Made by a program: the position numbers and the translations under genes. The notes under the pieces are model-generated. The model had not been told where the DNA came from, ran no database searches, and saw only the letters and a program-made list of their open reading frames with translations. Below, one piece after another: positions 11,561-23,394 of a stretch of 64,000 nt of DNA; position 1 is the stretch's first letter, and each line of letters opens with the position of its first letter. This stretch comes from Gracilaria gracilis (lineage: Eukaryota; Rhodophyta; Florideophyceae; Gracilariales; Gracilariaceae): assembly GCA_030374805.1 (NCBI GenBank), contig JARGSG010000207.1, positions 1,178,001 to 1,242,000 on the forward strand. Direction: 5' to 3'.

Positions 11561-13246
11561 ACCGGCTGTATCCTTCGCTACTTTACCTCCGAACGCGTCG
11601 TTAAAATCGGCAAAGCAAGCCATCTTGAAGGACCTCTACGCTAAATTCGGTAATGACCAGCTCACCGAGCACAAGCTGCAAGGAGCATCTAGGTGGTTAC
11701 TTGAGCAATCCATCAACAAGGAGGAAGAAAACTACAAGCAAACGGGAGCATATTGGGCAGTGTCTATTTGTTCCATCCCCAGGGACGAGAACCTCATATC
11801 CTCCCATCACTTTACAATGTAAAACATGACAGAGAAGAGAAAATATTGAAGTTGGAGTGCCGCCTCGTACCTAACGGAAACAGAGATTGTGAGAAAGACA
11901 TTCTTCGCTCTGACTCCTCCACAGCGCAGTTCTCGACTATACGGACTCTCCTCTCACTCTCACTTTCATCCCTTTTCCATTTCCCAATAGAATCACTGGA
12001 TGTGAAATCGGCCTACCTGCAGGCAGGAGAGCTGAAGCGGGACATATATATGCGTCTGCTCTGAGGCTGGAGCGCGTATACAGATGAAGAATGGAAGTTA
12101 CTCTCCCCCGCCTACGGACTATTGGTGTCCGGAAGGCTATGGCAACTCTCTGTTGAGGAGTAACTCCTGGATATAGGCTTCATCCATGTCCCTGGAATCC
12201 CGCAACTGTTCTTGATGTTGAAAACGCGGTGAACTAGTAATTGGTTTAGCCAAAGTAGCCGACAACATGATCTTCTCCAGAAAACTGGAGCAAATTCGAA
12301 GCTTCCGAGAAGACATCTCCGCAAAGTTCGATGTCGGGCGGTTCAACAGAGGACAATATATTGTCTTCAACCGCCTCTTCATCAAACAATACGCAGACTT
12401 CAGCCTCTCTTCGAGTATGGAGGAGTTTCTCTCGACCATCAACCCGATCGAACTCCCCCACCACCGCAAGAAAGAGAACGACAGCGCATGCACACCAGAA
12501 GAACTACGACGCTTCAAGGCACTGACTGGGAAACTGAACTTCCTTGGCCACGGCATTCTTCCACAGGACTACTTAGTGGCAAGTAGGCTGCAGCAGAACG
12601 TCTCTCAGCTGAAAATAAGCCATATCAGACAACAAAACTAAGCCCTGGTCCACTTGAAGTCGTTGTCGTCCACACTGCAGTACAAGTCACCAGTCAAACC
12701 TATGTCTTCTAGTGAAGCCAAAGTCATTGGTTTCATTGATGCCGCTACAAACAACACCTCTTATGGTCAGACAGGGTTCCTGTGGGGGCTATCTTTCCAT
12801 TCCAAGGAGCTACAGGTGTTTCATATATTGGACTGGCACAGCTCCAAACAACACAGGGTTTCTTTCTCCTCCGCAGGTGCGGAAATACTAGCAGCCGTCC
12901 ACACAGTAGATCGAGCAATCTGCTTGGCCGAGACTGTGCCTTACATGGTGCACCCATCAGGTCGAGGGCGCAGGCAAACTCGCAAAAGTTTGTAAATTTG
13001 TTTGGACTCTATAGCCCAATATCTACACTACACGAGCAAAAGGACCTTCGAATCCACCCCACAGTCGCATGGCTACGTGATTTCTTCGACGCCCGGGAGA
13101 TCAACTCGTTAAGATGGATCCCAGGACCTGCCGACCATGCGGATGGTCTTACAAAGATTAACCCTTATGCCTTTAAGAAGCTAAATCAAATGATGAAGAC
13201 TGGTATCGTCTCTAAGGAAATCTTAGTCTCCACTGTCCAAGTTTAA
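11561..13246 (+). pseudogene. Copia reverse transcriptase and RNase H, degenerate
   Basis: RT motifs are visible: TAQFSTIRTLLSLS and LDVKSAYLQAG (about 11,930-12,030) and YGLLVSGRLW (about 12,115-12,145). RNase H follows: SSEAKVIGFIDA, an ILDWHSSKQHRVSFSSAGAE block, and the copia-type end (RWIPGPADHADGLTK) just before 13,246. Many stops and frame changes make it dead. The RT wording is close to the GalEa-type copia lineage reported from red algae and crustaceans; that placement needs a tree. No matching LTR pair was found. Confidence 0.7.
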
Positions 13247-13249
13247 ACA

Positions 13250-14175
13250 TTTATCTGCTACTTACTTTTGAAAGAAAAAGATCTACTGCACCTTCAAGGG
13301 CTTTTTTTCTTGCGCTGAAGACGCTTTGCCTTCTCGCTCCTATTCTTGCTTTTCCCCTCACGGAGCGGAACGGCAAGGACGCGGCGCACTCCCACAACAC
13401 GGTCGAAGGCCGCGAAGTCACCAACGCAACACTTAATCGACTCACCACAGAGCCTCAGCGGATACTACTCAACAGCGTCAAGACCCTCGCCACGTTCAAC
13501 GTTAACACAAACAAACAACGTGGTCGACGTTTCTTGCACGTAGCCTTATGATGTACACTCTATCTTCCTGTGCCAACAGCCACCTGAACATATCGCGGTA
13601 GTCGCTCCGGCTAAAATGGATTCGCTGGGGCTCAACTCGGTTTGCGAATTCATCAATCCCCCGAGCCGCATCGCTGAAGCACAACATGTTCCCGACCACT
13701 TCTCCAAACACTGACTTAAACGCATAATCCTCATAAGCCACTCGCGCTATAGCATTGGCTAACGCAGTTTGGATGCACATATTGGAAGAGTTGCAAACGG
13801 CCATGCGCTCCTCGCGCAGCTCAAATCGCCTCGTCTCCTCAGTTCTTTCGCGATCTCCAGGTCTCGAGAGGCGGACAGCAACATCAGGATTCATCAAACA
13901 ATACGAATCAAGGCAATCGAGCACCTTGCAGTCATCGAGTGCTACGACCTTCCACGAGTCGGTCAGGGAATCGTACTCCTTCCGATAAGGAGTTCCACCG
14001 CTCCACAGACTTTGGATAGTAAGAGCATTAGCCAGACCCGGGCCACACATAGATTTAAACTCTATCTGTTGCCAACCCCAAAAAGGCTCATCATGATTAT
14101 GGCCGTAATAACAACCGCCTTCTAAGCGACGGGCGCCACGCTCGCCCTCCACCACCCTATTTTCTGCAAGGTATA
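13250..14175 (-). pseudogene. Split minus-strand gene, C-terminal half (cysteine-protease-like)
   Basis: This is the downstream half of the gene whose upstream half lies at 42,033-42,600; E1 sits between them. The product reads LAENRVVEGERGARRLEGG, a long middle part, CIQTALANAIA (candidate catalytic Cys) and DHVVC (candidate His), resembling papain/OTU-fold cysteine proteases, a weak match by eye. A stop at 13,502 comes from what looks like a 4-base TTGT duplication; in the shifted frame it continues HVVCVNVERGEGLDAVE, then a TAG, then a basic tail rich in Lys/Arg ending near 13,265. The gene was probably already decaying or decayed later. Confidence 0.5.
14174..14175. repeat. TA target site duplication of E1, left side
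   Basis: TA here and at 42,031-42,032 flank the element. Removing the element and one TA leaves the codons GCT ATT ATA TAC CTT and joins the two gene halves in frame; removal with a 4-bp (TATA) or 5-bp (GTATA) duplication does not. Confidence 0.65.
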
Positions 14176-14630
14176 CGTCGATATTCTCGGAATGCTAGTT
14201 TAGTATGCTAGATCGCTAGTTGTGAAAATAAAAGTCCGAGAAAACTAGCATTTTTGCAGTTTGCGCTAGTTGGGAAGGCAAGAAAATCTTTTTTTTGGAA
14301 GTTACGTTTCCGTTCAGTGCAGTTCAAACTTCACTTACTGAATTTGAAGGCTAGTCTGCAGTTCCCCTCCCACCGCTCGAAACTTTTCATTCCCCACACT
14401 CGCCAAAAACACTCTAAAAAATTACGTACCCACCACTAGCGCTCCCTCATTCCAACCTTGCATTCGGATCCTGAGTCTCAGTTTCCCTACATGTCAAGTT
14501 GAAGAACTCCAACGGAAAACTCTCTCCATCTCGTACACCCTCCGAGCCCCAAACCAGCTTCCAACCCCTCCCATCCTCTTCTTCTACTACTCCTCCAATA
14601 TGCGCTCCGCCGTTCGCACAGCCGCCGCCA
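14176..14630 (-). mobile_element. E1 right-end fragment (older giant-family copy)
   Basis: It starts with the terminus CGTCGATATTCTCGG and carries four AACTAGC/GCTAGTT motifs (14,194; 14,215; 14,243; 14,265). It matches the reverse complement of E2's right end (33,290-33,746) over its whole length, including the 3' end of gene Z. It stops abruptly at 14,630, where E2 begins, and continues at 33,747. Confidence 0.85.
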
Positions 14631-15174
14631 CGTCGGTGTTATCGGAATGCTAGTTTGGCGGTCAAAATGACCGAATTAAAACGAACGAAAAACCGGTGAA
14701 TTTATCCACATTTGGAAGTGTTAATTTCCGAAAATATTTCCACCTTTCCACTTGTGCAAGTTTTTTCCGAAAGAGTTATTCCAAATTGTTTCCATCTTTG
14801 CTAGTTTTGATGGAAGGGAAACTATCATTCTCCTTTCGTTTATGGTAGTTTCGCAGCACAATGTAAGTGTGTTAGTGTCACCTACGTTCATGTATACGGG
14901 GGCGAATAGCGAGATAGACACTTAGATAGAAACTTAAATAGCTGTTTATCGAATAGGAATAGAAGTATACAAATAGATCGAATACCTTTTCAGTTTGTGG
15001 AGATCGGTTCACTAGTCAACACGTTTCATATCAGGCATTCGTATACTAAATATATGAAACGCCTTCGAATCACGTGCAATCATCACCACCACTCTGTCCC
15101 ACCGTCCGTTCGCCATATTACGCTCCCCGCTACGTACCCCCAATCCTCTCCCACACCCCCCCACCTTCCCCACC
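14631..15174. promoter_or_regulatory. E2 left subterminal region
   Basis: No gene. It matches the left ends of E0 and E1. GCTAGTT motifs lie at about 14,650 and 14,798, with further decayed copies; clustered short motifs next to a terminus are what CACTA-like transposases bind. The promoter of the transposase gene should lie here, but I see no specific signal. Confidence 0.6.
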
Positions 15175-18100
15175 ATGCCCAACTGCTGCTTTGAAGGCTG
15201 TTCCTTCTTCGCTTGCACCATCCCCGCCATCCAAAGGCACCAGAGGAGATGCCCCAATCGCCTCAACCCAAACAAGCGTTTCCTCTCCCCAGGCGGAGGC
15301 CTAACCCACTTCCCCCCACGCATCAAGCGTCACAAGTCTACCCCCCCCCATACACCTCCTCCCCCCACAAACCGCCTTTCCGACAACGTCCCCATCGCAG
15401 AAGACGACTCCTACCACCACCAGCAACTCTCTCTCTCCCTCCACACCCAGGACGCCTACCACATCGCCACCACCCCCGCCTGCTCCATCTCTCCCTCCCC
15501 TTCCCCCTCCTCCCCTCCCTCCCCCTCCCTTCCCCCTCCCCAACAACCCCCACCTCAAACGCATGGTCCTCTACATCTCTCCCATCGCCTCCTCCCTCGG
15601 CCTCCGAAAGGCTGACGAACTCATCTCCCTCCTCCACGACCCCGCCTTCTCCAACTCCACCTTCCACAACGCCATCTCCTCCGCCACCCATTGCCTCGAG
15701 CTGCAGAAAAAACCCTTCCAGCACCGTGTCAGCAACATCGGCTTCGCTCCCACCACCCTCTCCGACTCACAGCAGCTCTTCTCCACCACCATCTTCCGAA
15801 AGAACCCCATCCAGGTCCTCAAACAACAACTCGCCCTCGCACACTTCCACAACACCTTCTTCTACCCCGTCTCCCACACAACCCCTTCCGGCTCTCCCAC
15901 TTTCGCCCACCCTATGGCCTCCACTCTCGGAAAAGAAGCAGTCCCCGCCCTCAAAGCCGCAATCATGCACTCCTCCAACGACTCCTGCATCTGGCACACC
16001 CCCAACTCCACCGGTATCGACTCCTTCATAGTCTTGGTTCAAATCTACTCCGACAAGTCCTCCACCTCTCTCAAATCCTCCTCCATCACCTCCCACCCCC
16101 CTTCACTTCACCCTTTTCAACTTCTCCGATGCCTTCCGTCGCAAGTGCATCACCGAACGCCTCACCCTTCTCGGATACTTGCCAATCTCCTTCCTCCCAA
16201 CCAACCCCTCCCAAGACCACGACTCTATCCCTCAAACTCCCTCTCACATCCCCCGCCACACCAAAATGGAACTCATTCATCTCGCCATCTCCAACCTCCA
16301 CGGCCCTCTCCTCTCCTCCGGTCTCATCCGCTTCCCCTTCCGTGACGCCCATGGCATTTTCCGCCACTGTCACCCAATCATCTCCAGCTACTGCGCCGAC
16401 ATCCCCGAAGCAAAAGACTTCCTCGTCATCTCCTCCGGAACCCGCCTCCAGCACCTTTGTCATAGATGCACAGTCTCCCGCACAGAACTCCCCCTACACA
16501 TTCGATCCCCTTCCCCCCGAACTCAGGACCAGACCCTCGCCGCACGCAAATCACACCCCACTCTCCTGCAACAATCACAAGACGCTCTCCTCGCTCGTAA
16601 GCCCATAATCTCCCGCAACACAAAGGATAAAGCCCTTGAAGCCCTCCACTCCCTCTCCTTCGCAAAGTATTCCTCCCTCTTCGAATCATACCCTCTTCTC
16701 AACATCACCTCACTCTTCTCCCTTCACAACATCTTCACATTCGAACCACTCGAAAACTTCCAGCTCGGCGTCTCCAAGCTCATCAAGCTCGCCGCCATCG
16801 AGAGACTCCGCTCAGAAGCACTCTTCACTACCCCCCGTTCCTCCAAATCCCGTCGCCCCTTCAACTCCGTCCGCACTTCCATCCTCAAACATTCAAACAC
16901 CATCCTCTCCGCCATCGAAAAGCACTCCCCCACAAAAGGACTCCACATCGACTTCTTCATTTCCGACAACGGTCAAACTCTCAACGGTTTCTTCACTACC
17001 GACGGCTTGCGTGGTATGCTCGAAGCAAAAGACTACCTTGCACTCGACATGGTCTTCCCCTTCATCGGCGCCTTCTTTGACCGATGCTGTGACGAAGTCG
17101 ATTCAGCTCCAATCACTTCCGTCTTCTCCAAGTACGCAGACCTCCTCTTCGCCTCCATGCGATACAACACCTTCACCGAATGGACCGACGCCCACCTCAC
17201 CGACCTCCACAACCAAATCTGCTCCTTCAAGCGCACAGCCGTACCTGTCCTCGGCCCCAACACACTTCCAGCCTCTGAACCCTCAAGTTCCGCCTCCTCG
17301 ACCACATTGTCGAGGACATTCGCCGCTTCGGAGGCCTCAACTTCAATAATTCCGGCATATTCGAGCACGCCCACACCCTCTTCAAGTCCCACTACTCCAA
17401 AACCTCAAAGCGCAGGTCCACCGCACATCAAGAAACCATTCGTTCCATCCACCGCTCCAACGCCATCAAGGACTGGAATCCCGTCTCCACAAACCCTTCC
17501 ATCACCTCCTCCTCTCCTGGCTTCGCTTCCCCCCTCCAATGCCGAGAACCCGGTTTCGTCCGTGATGGCAAACACATCTCTTTCACTGACCTAATCACTG
17601 CCCACAAATTCATTCGCTCCAATCCTCACCTCCCTCACAAATCTCTTCAAGACCTCTTCCCCCCCGATACCCTATCCATTCTTGCACAATTCGGAAGAGA
17701 CGCTCTCCCATCCTTTATCATCCTCTCTCTCGAAGTCCTACAACTCACTGACAACTCTCCATCCCTCCGTCAGGCTCGACTCACCATAGTCAACTCCGCT
17801 TACGTCGCCGGCGGTTACATCTCAGCACTCGACAACTACATCACAGAACGAAACGAGCTCACCCTCCAGGATCCTCCTGTCGCCCTCATTCAACGAATTT
17901 TTGCCACCCCCTCGTTCGGTCCATCCAAGTCTCCAAAGTTCTCTCACGTTCTCGTCGCCGGCTCCACCTCCCCCCTCCACATCCATCGTCTGGGTCTGCA
18001 AACTCATCTCCCTTCTTCGTTTCGCCCTTCCTTCTTCAACTTCTTCTCCCAAGGAGTTCGCCTTCGTCCAGTTCATGGAACTCGTCCCACCAAGCGACGA

Positions 18101-18383
18101 CGTCATCTCACCCTCAAATGCGTTTGCCTCCGATGGGCAACAGACGACGAACATAACCACACCATCCTCCCAGTTCCTATCGCTACCCACTCTACTTCCG
18201 ATAACGTTTCCCCTTGGTATGGACTCATCCCCTCTTCCTCCATCCTCGGCTCCGTTCATGTTCTTCGCCAGAACTAACCCGCTCCTCCCTTCACTTCTCG
18301 TCTACAATGGCGCTTTCACCGATTATATCTCAATCGGTTCTATCGAGACCCCACCGCCAAGCCTTATTTCCCATCCAACACGT
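15175..18383 (+). pseudogene. E2 transposase, Plavaka/CACTA-like DDE
   Basis: The start (MPNCCFEGC) matches the E1 copy (MPNCCFEDP). The first residues hold a Cys/His finger-like pattern (CSFFACTIPAIQRHQRRC), then a proline/serine linker. Coding then moves to the frame at 15,563, to that at 16,179 after a C run near 16,095, and to an ATG-less frame from about 17,279 to a TAA at 18,275, ending near 18,383. Motifs fit the Plavaka group: LVQIYSDKS (first catalytic Asp), LLGYLPISFL, SSYCADIPEAKD with CHRC, then FEPLENFQLGVSKLIK in the DDE core, and a C-terminal part ending FHRLYLNRFYRDP. Three frameshifts and one stop leave it inactive as read. It would cut at the CGTCGG ends and the AACTAGC arrays. 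Confidence 0.65.
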
Positions 18384-18703
18384 AGCCTTTATTCCCTGTT
18401 AGCTTCAGCTTCATCAAAATTTCAACCCGCTTCCTTTCAATTGGGAGGAGTGAAGATACGCATGACATGAGAAAGAAGAAGCATCTCTTTCCCATCCCAA
18501 TCATACCTCTACCACTTCTCCCCTCACTGCACCTCACCCTACCCTTAGTAGCCCGCCTCTTCCCTACCATCAACCCCTGCCCCTTCCCTGCGTTCCGCCC
18601 CGTGTGCCACCATCCGCCCAAAACTCGCGTCCTCCGGTCGACAGGCCGCTATGTAACAATCAAGAACTGCCCCCAGTCTCCGTGTTAGTTTTGCCATAAA
18701 ATA

Positions 18704-20567
18704 TTACTCCCTCACAGCTAGGTATATCTTCTCCCTCGATGGTACCCACAGCCCAACTGTCGCAGTTCTCCTAGAGTTTCCCGACACAAACCTCGGATCT
18801 CCATCCACAAACCCATCGTTCTCAAACTCCTCGGCATGCTCCTCCTGTAGCGATTTCCAAGCTACCCCCAGTATTCCTTCAATAGCCCTAGGTAGATACT
18901 TCCCATACAAAGTAGAGAACAAAAGCTGTCTTTGCCCTCCACGTCCCACAACCTCGTTCATAGTTTTCACCACACAGTCAATCCAGGCGTCAAGTCTCGC
19001 AAGGTGCATCACTGTCCCATCCACGTACTGCCGTTCACCGTTACTTTGCCTCTCCACTGCGTATCCCATATACTCCTCCAACACTGCCACCGCCATCCCA
19101 TTCTTGAAGTAAATATCTTCATCATCAACCTCCGATGGTGGCCCAACCACACGAGACCCGGAATACGCAAGGTCTTCGAACCGGCTCGTTCTCCACGCAC
19201 ACAACTCATTCCCCCCGCCCTCCTCCCTTCCCATTAGCTTTTCGCGCGCCTTCACCATCTGCTGCTTTAGCTCTTCCCATATCTCAGTCCCCTCGGTAGG
19301 TTTCGCACGTTTCGCAATCACATCATATCCAAGGACGGATAATAACTTGTCGCGAGCCGCCGGCCTCCGCACCCCAATCACATCGCTTAATGTCTGCTTC
19401 ATCCGCTGCTTCAGACACTTGTCCGCACTAACATTATCCAAACACTCCTGTTTCCTTCCCGCTTCTCGTAATGTCTCCCAAGTATCTCCCATTATTTCCG
19501 TCTCCACCACATACTTCAACAGCACATCACTTCCTCCCTCCGTTGATGGCGTATACGCCCTCATCTCATAGACCACTTGATACGGGCACCGAGGTAACAT
19601 CTCCTTCTCCCCAACCACAAATTTGCTGCCCTCCCTACTTTCTCCCACCGTCTCACTCCTGTTCTTCCAGTTCCTACCAACGTTCTCCGTGTCAAAAGAG
19701 AGTTCTGACGCCTCCAACTTCGCATAGTGGAGAATCTTATCATACACAGCCCTTGCAAATCCGTAAAAACATTCTGGCACCTCTATATCATGCTTTCGAC
19801 GCCTCTTCCCTTCCTTCCTACACCCCCTTGGCTTCCTACCCTTCACAGCCTCCCATAAACTTTCAATCAAGCCATTTGGCTGCTTCAGCTCCTCCCTCAC
19901 CCGTTCCAATTCTTTCTGCGTGAGCTTCAAACTCACCATCATGGTATAGTGATCCTCCTTCATATTTCTCAGCTTCCCTTTCAACACTATCTATCTCAAG
20001 CGGTGCAGACCTTGGCAACACGCGTAAGTTCTCTTCATCTCCTTCTGCTATTGCTGTAGTTCCCATTTCCCTTGCTCCGTTCCTCTCTCCACGATCGCCA
20101 GAATCGTCGACTTCTGCTTCATGCACATCGTCCTCAATCCGAACGGCATTATGCCTCACACTTATTCCTTCAGGCGTTCGTACCGCGGTTTCCACCAAGT
20201 TCTTTCCAGTTATGTGCCTGTTTCGGACAACGACATCTTCTCCTTCGAATACCCTTACATCCACTGGTATATTGTCTCTCACATTTTCAATCACTGATCC
20301 ACCACTGCTACGTTATACAACTCTCTCGGGCAAATTGTCTCGGAGCCATTCCATCCTCTCCACATTGGCGTGGCTCCCCATTCCATCGCCCACACGCCCA
20401 ATTTGCCTCCCACTGTCCTCTGCGTTTTCATGCTCCCTCATATGCCTCATACCCCCCACTTTCTCTTCCTCCCGCATCGCAGTATGTCGCGGTCCACCAG
20501 TTCTTTCTCTTCCCACCATTAGATTCCTCCTAACACCAACCACAACCTCCATGCCCTCGTTCCTCAC
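18704..20567 (-). pseudogene. E2 coiled-coil protein of unknown function
   Basis: Convergent with the transposase. Frames 20567-20313 and 20294-19863 are one frame separated by a TAA (20,313-20,315); a frameshift near 19,970 then leads into 19,987-18,704 (427 codons). The N-terminal part is polar and acidic; then SLKLTQKELERVREELK forms a coiled coil, followed by a Lys/Arg cluster (GRKPRGCRKEGKRRRKH) that could be a nuclear signal. The rest is globular-looking and holds no motif I know. Its place beside the transposase suggests a DNA-binding or regulatory partner (a TnpA-like role in CACTA elements), which is inference only. Confidence 0.5.
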
Positions 20568-21802
20568 CTCCTGAACGCCTCATCCTACTTCTCTTCCGCG
20601 ACCCCTCCCCTCCCGAACGTCAACCCCAGCCACTCTCTCTCCCTCCTTCCATCGAATACCGCGGCTAACTATCCCATTAATACTTCTTGCTATCGTCCTT
20701 CACTCCCTCCACTGCGACACTCTCTCCCCTTCTCTTTGACATATCCACACTCGCCTTCTTCTACAACTCGCGTGGAGTCATCGCCCCTTCGCCGCCCACA
20801 TCTATCCCTGCTGCCCCGCACATCATCCCCCTGACTTCCTCTCATCCCTTCCCTGCTTTCCCCTCCTCAATTTCCCATCTCATGTGGAAGCGGAGTAGCT
20901 TGTGTTACCAAAGCACTTACCGTTCGCTCGGTTCGCTCCGTGTGCTCGGTGCGCTCGGTTCGCTCGGTTCGCTCGGTTCGCTCGGTTCTCTCGGTTCGCT
21001 CCAAAGGTCGGCCTCGATCACGTCTCCCCGTGTTCTTCCTACATTTCCAACGTAATCCGCTTCGAGGAGTGCGCGAACTACGCCCAATACCACCCTCGCC
21101 ATTTTACACATCACCACTTCCGAGGCGCACGCCTAGTACTACCCAAGCCATCTTCGCGACACCGACCTACCACCTCTGCACGCGTTCGCCCTTTTGAAGC
21201 GCGCTTGCTTACATCCTCCGCATTTGCATTCGCATTCGCACTTCTCGTTATACGTTTCCCCATATGGAATCGGACGACGACGATGCGCCCGGCGGTGCGC
21301 TCTAGATGTTGTCGCCGCTCGCCACTCGACGTGTTCGCCGCTCGACGTCATCGCAGGTCCCTCGTGAAACGCACACCTCCACTCGACGTGTGGTAGATAT
21401 ATCGCACCGTTGTAGTAATTTTCGGAATCACTTTCCGAAAATTGGCACGGAAATTTCCCTTCCTGTACGAAACCTCACTGCCAAAAACTGTTACACTTTC
21501 ACATGGTGTCACATGTACTCCGTATCTTCTATTCTATGTACTTGAACGTCAACCCGCTCCCACGAATCCTATCCCCATTTTGTTCACGTCACTGGATGAT
21601 AAAAGTGACGACACCCACTCAATTGGGGGAGTTCTCGTCCTCCCCTATGGAACACGAGAGTTAAACAGAAAGCGTAATAAAATGTACACAATTCGATTTT
21701 ACACATACTGCGGTACATCTTTCGGTTCTATAAGTCATAAATCAATTGAGCTCTAGTCTACTACTATAGGATTCGAAGCGGTACCCCATGTGTACTCCAT
21801 TC
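20568..21802. other. E2 non-coding stretch with minisatellites
   Basis: No gene recognised. A run of about ten GGTTCGCTC-like 9-10-bp units lies at 20,925-21,002; frames reading it as Glu-Pro-Ser repeats are artefacts. A second cluster of CTCGACGT words lies at 21,310-21,390. This stretch separates the 5' end of the coiled-coil gene from the 3' end of the SET frame. Confidence 0.55.
20925..21002. repeat. Tandem 9-10-bp repeat (GGTTCGCTC)
   Basis: About ten imperfect units in a row, with GTG and TCT variants, directly readable in the sequence. Probably a minisatellite; no role is evident. Confidence 0.85.
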
Positions 21803-22537
21803 CTAATCTGCAAACAACTCATCTCCCACTTCTACAACCCAAAGTGGCCGGACGGCAAGCATTCGGTATTCTCTTAATTGAAGTGGAGTTCGCCCAGTTC
21901 CTGGGGTTCGACCAGTTCCTGGGGTTCGACTCACCGCCACATTGGCAGTCCTTCGCTGCTTCAAGCCATCCTCCACTGCATCCCTATCTTTATCCCCTTC
22001 CATATATTTTGGGTGGTTAATTGTTCCACCCAACGAAAATGGAGCGGGGACAATCCATACAGGGATTGTAGGTACTTCTCGTCTCCTTTCCGAGAGTTTC
22101 CGGAATACCTCGCTTCGCAGGCTAACTTCCATCGCATAAGCTCGAAAACGTGCGGCAGTGGCTCCCAACAACCCTTCCCCATACTTCTTGTGTACCTCCT
22201 TCCTCTTCGTTAGGTCATGGTACACTAGTGTTCCGTAAAAGAAACATATCTCTTCGTTCTTCACGAAACGGCGCGTGGTAAACACTCCCACTCCTGCGTC
22301 ATGGTGACGAATCGACGACTTCCGAATGCGACAACCACACATAGTGGCCCCCAGTGCCAACATCGCGTTCCATTCAAGGAGAACCATCTTCCCTTGCAAT
22401 GTTTTCGGCCACTCATGCAGCGCTTTGCGCCTTCCGATCAGGGACATGCCCTCCTCCTGCCACATCGATGTCGGGAAGTCCACAATATACGGTGGGAACT
22501 TCTGATACTGTAGGAAGCCAGATGGAGCCTTCCATGA
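21803..22537 (-). CDS. SET domain (histone lysine methyltransferase-like)
   Basis: The frame is open from the TGA at 22,538 down to 21,803 and is the same frame as the end of the DNA methyltransferase upstream. SET hallmarks in order: DAGVGVFTTRRF (SAM-side strand), EEICFFYGTLV, GGTINHPKY (the NHS-type motif, here NHP) and WVVEVGDELFAD, where the usual Tyr of the final DY is replaced by a stop (21,803-21,805). A microduplication (RTPGTGRTPGTG, 18-bp repeat at about 21,895-21,930) sits before the last strands. SET proteins methylate lysines, mostly in histones, using SAM. No pre-SET cysteines are seen. The closing stop suggests inactivation or a frameshift at the last codons. Confidence 0.75.
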   Translation of the reverse strand, partial: SWKAPSGFLQYQKFPPYIVDFPTSMWQEEGMSLIGRRKALHEWPKTLQGKMVLLEWNAMLALGATMCGCRIRKSSIRHHDAGVGVFTTRRFVKNEEICFFYGTLVYHDLTKRKEVHKKYGEGLLGATAARFRAYAMEVSLRSEVFRKLSERRREVPTIPVWIVPAPFSLGGTINHPKYMEGDKDRDAVEDGLKQRRTANVAVSRTPGTGRTPGTGRTPLQLREYRMLAVRPLWVVEVGDELFAD

Positions 22538-23394
22538 TCATGTAGGACGAGCGTTCCACTTGGGAAATAATTCCATCACGCGATTCACAGAGTTTCGGAC
22601 CTCCTGCGTAATTTGAATATCCGTCTCATTATCGCGCATGCACATCGCGAACTGAACAATGGCCGCGTGCCTATCATGAGCATAACAGTCAGGGTCCGGC
22701 TCACAACCAATAAACTTTCGATGACGTTGTAGCTCCATGCATGCCATGGCAGTCGAGAAAGTTCCCGCGAACAAGTCCACCACTGTATCACCTGGCTGCA
22801 AAAATCTGCTGATCAGGTCCTTCAACAACGCGCGAGGTTTTCTTCCGACCTCACCTTTTGCAACATGTAGCCCCCACCCTCCTTCTTTCTTTTCCATTGA
22901 AGAATCTCCCCATTGGACATGGGCGGTACCTGCTCAATAACACTGTGGTACCCTGAATACCTCGACTGCACGTAGTAGATGTTCTCATAGTTCACCCTCG
23001 CATGCTGCTGTGCATAAGCGAGGCCACTTCGAACACCATGTATCGCATACTCCATGGCAGGGAACAAGGAGCAAGACCTGCGTCCCGGGTTTCGCATGGG
23101 GTTGTCTTGCGACCGTATAAAATGAATTGGGACTTGGTCCACAACAAACGATCGCCTCGGAACCCCTTGCTCGTCCTTTGCTACAATAGGAGAAAGCACC
23201 CTCGTCCACTGGTTCACGTGTTCCAATGCACAGAAAATAACGAAATGACACCCCGGACGTAGCACCCTTGATATAAGCTTTGCCGCCTTCTTCATATGCT
23301 CAGTGCTCCGCATATCGTAACAGCTGTTATCCCGGTTCTTATCGGCCCTTATGTTGTATGGTGGGTCCATAAGAACCAGTTGAACTCTCCCCAA
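22538..23394 (-). CDS. Beta-class DNA N6-adenine methyltransferase domain
   Basis: Frame 23394-22822 starts VQLVLMDPPYNIR: DPPY (23,356-23,367) is catalytic motif IV. It continues with KAAKLISRVLRPGCHFVIF and EHVNQW, typical of the core strands. A frameshift in a G/A run near 22,860 leads into 22,897-22,538, which has GRKPRALLKDLI, then QPGDTVVDLFAGTFSTA (motif I, FAGT at 22,760-22,771) and IGCEPDPDCY. Motif IV before motif I is the beta order; DPPY favours adenine N6, though cytosine N4 is not excluded. The family is mainly bacterial (N6_N4_Mtase), so transfer from bacteria or phages is likely. It ends in a TGA (22,538) directly before the SET frame. Confidence 0.8.

Noticed and set aside
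14171..14175. TATA or GTATA as the E1 duplication
   Set aside because: Both can be read at the ends, but removal leaves the two gene halves out of frame; only TA (2 bp) keeps the frame, and E2 also shows 2 bp.
14176..14630. This fragment as the left terminal inverted repeat of E2
   Set aside because: It pairs well with E2's right end, but it lies outside the E2 left terminus at 14,631 and continues at 33,747, so it belongs to E1.
15213..16608. Long proline/serine-rich ORFs as separate genes
   Set aside because: They overlap the transposase in other frames and reflect its C-rich composition.
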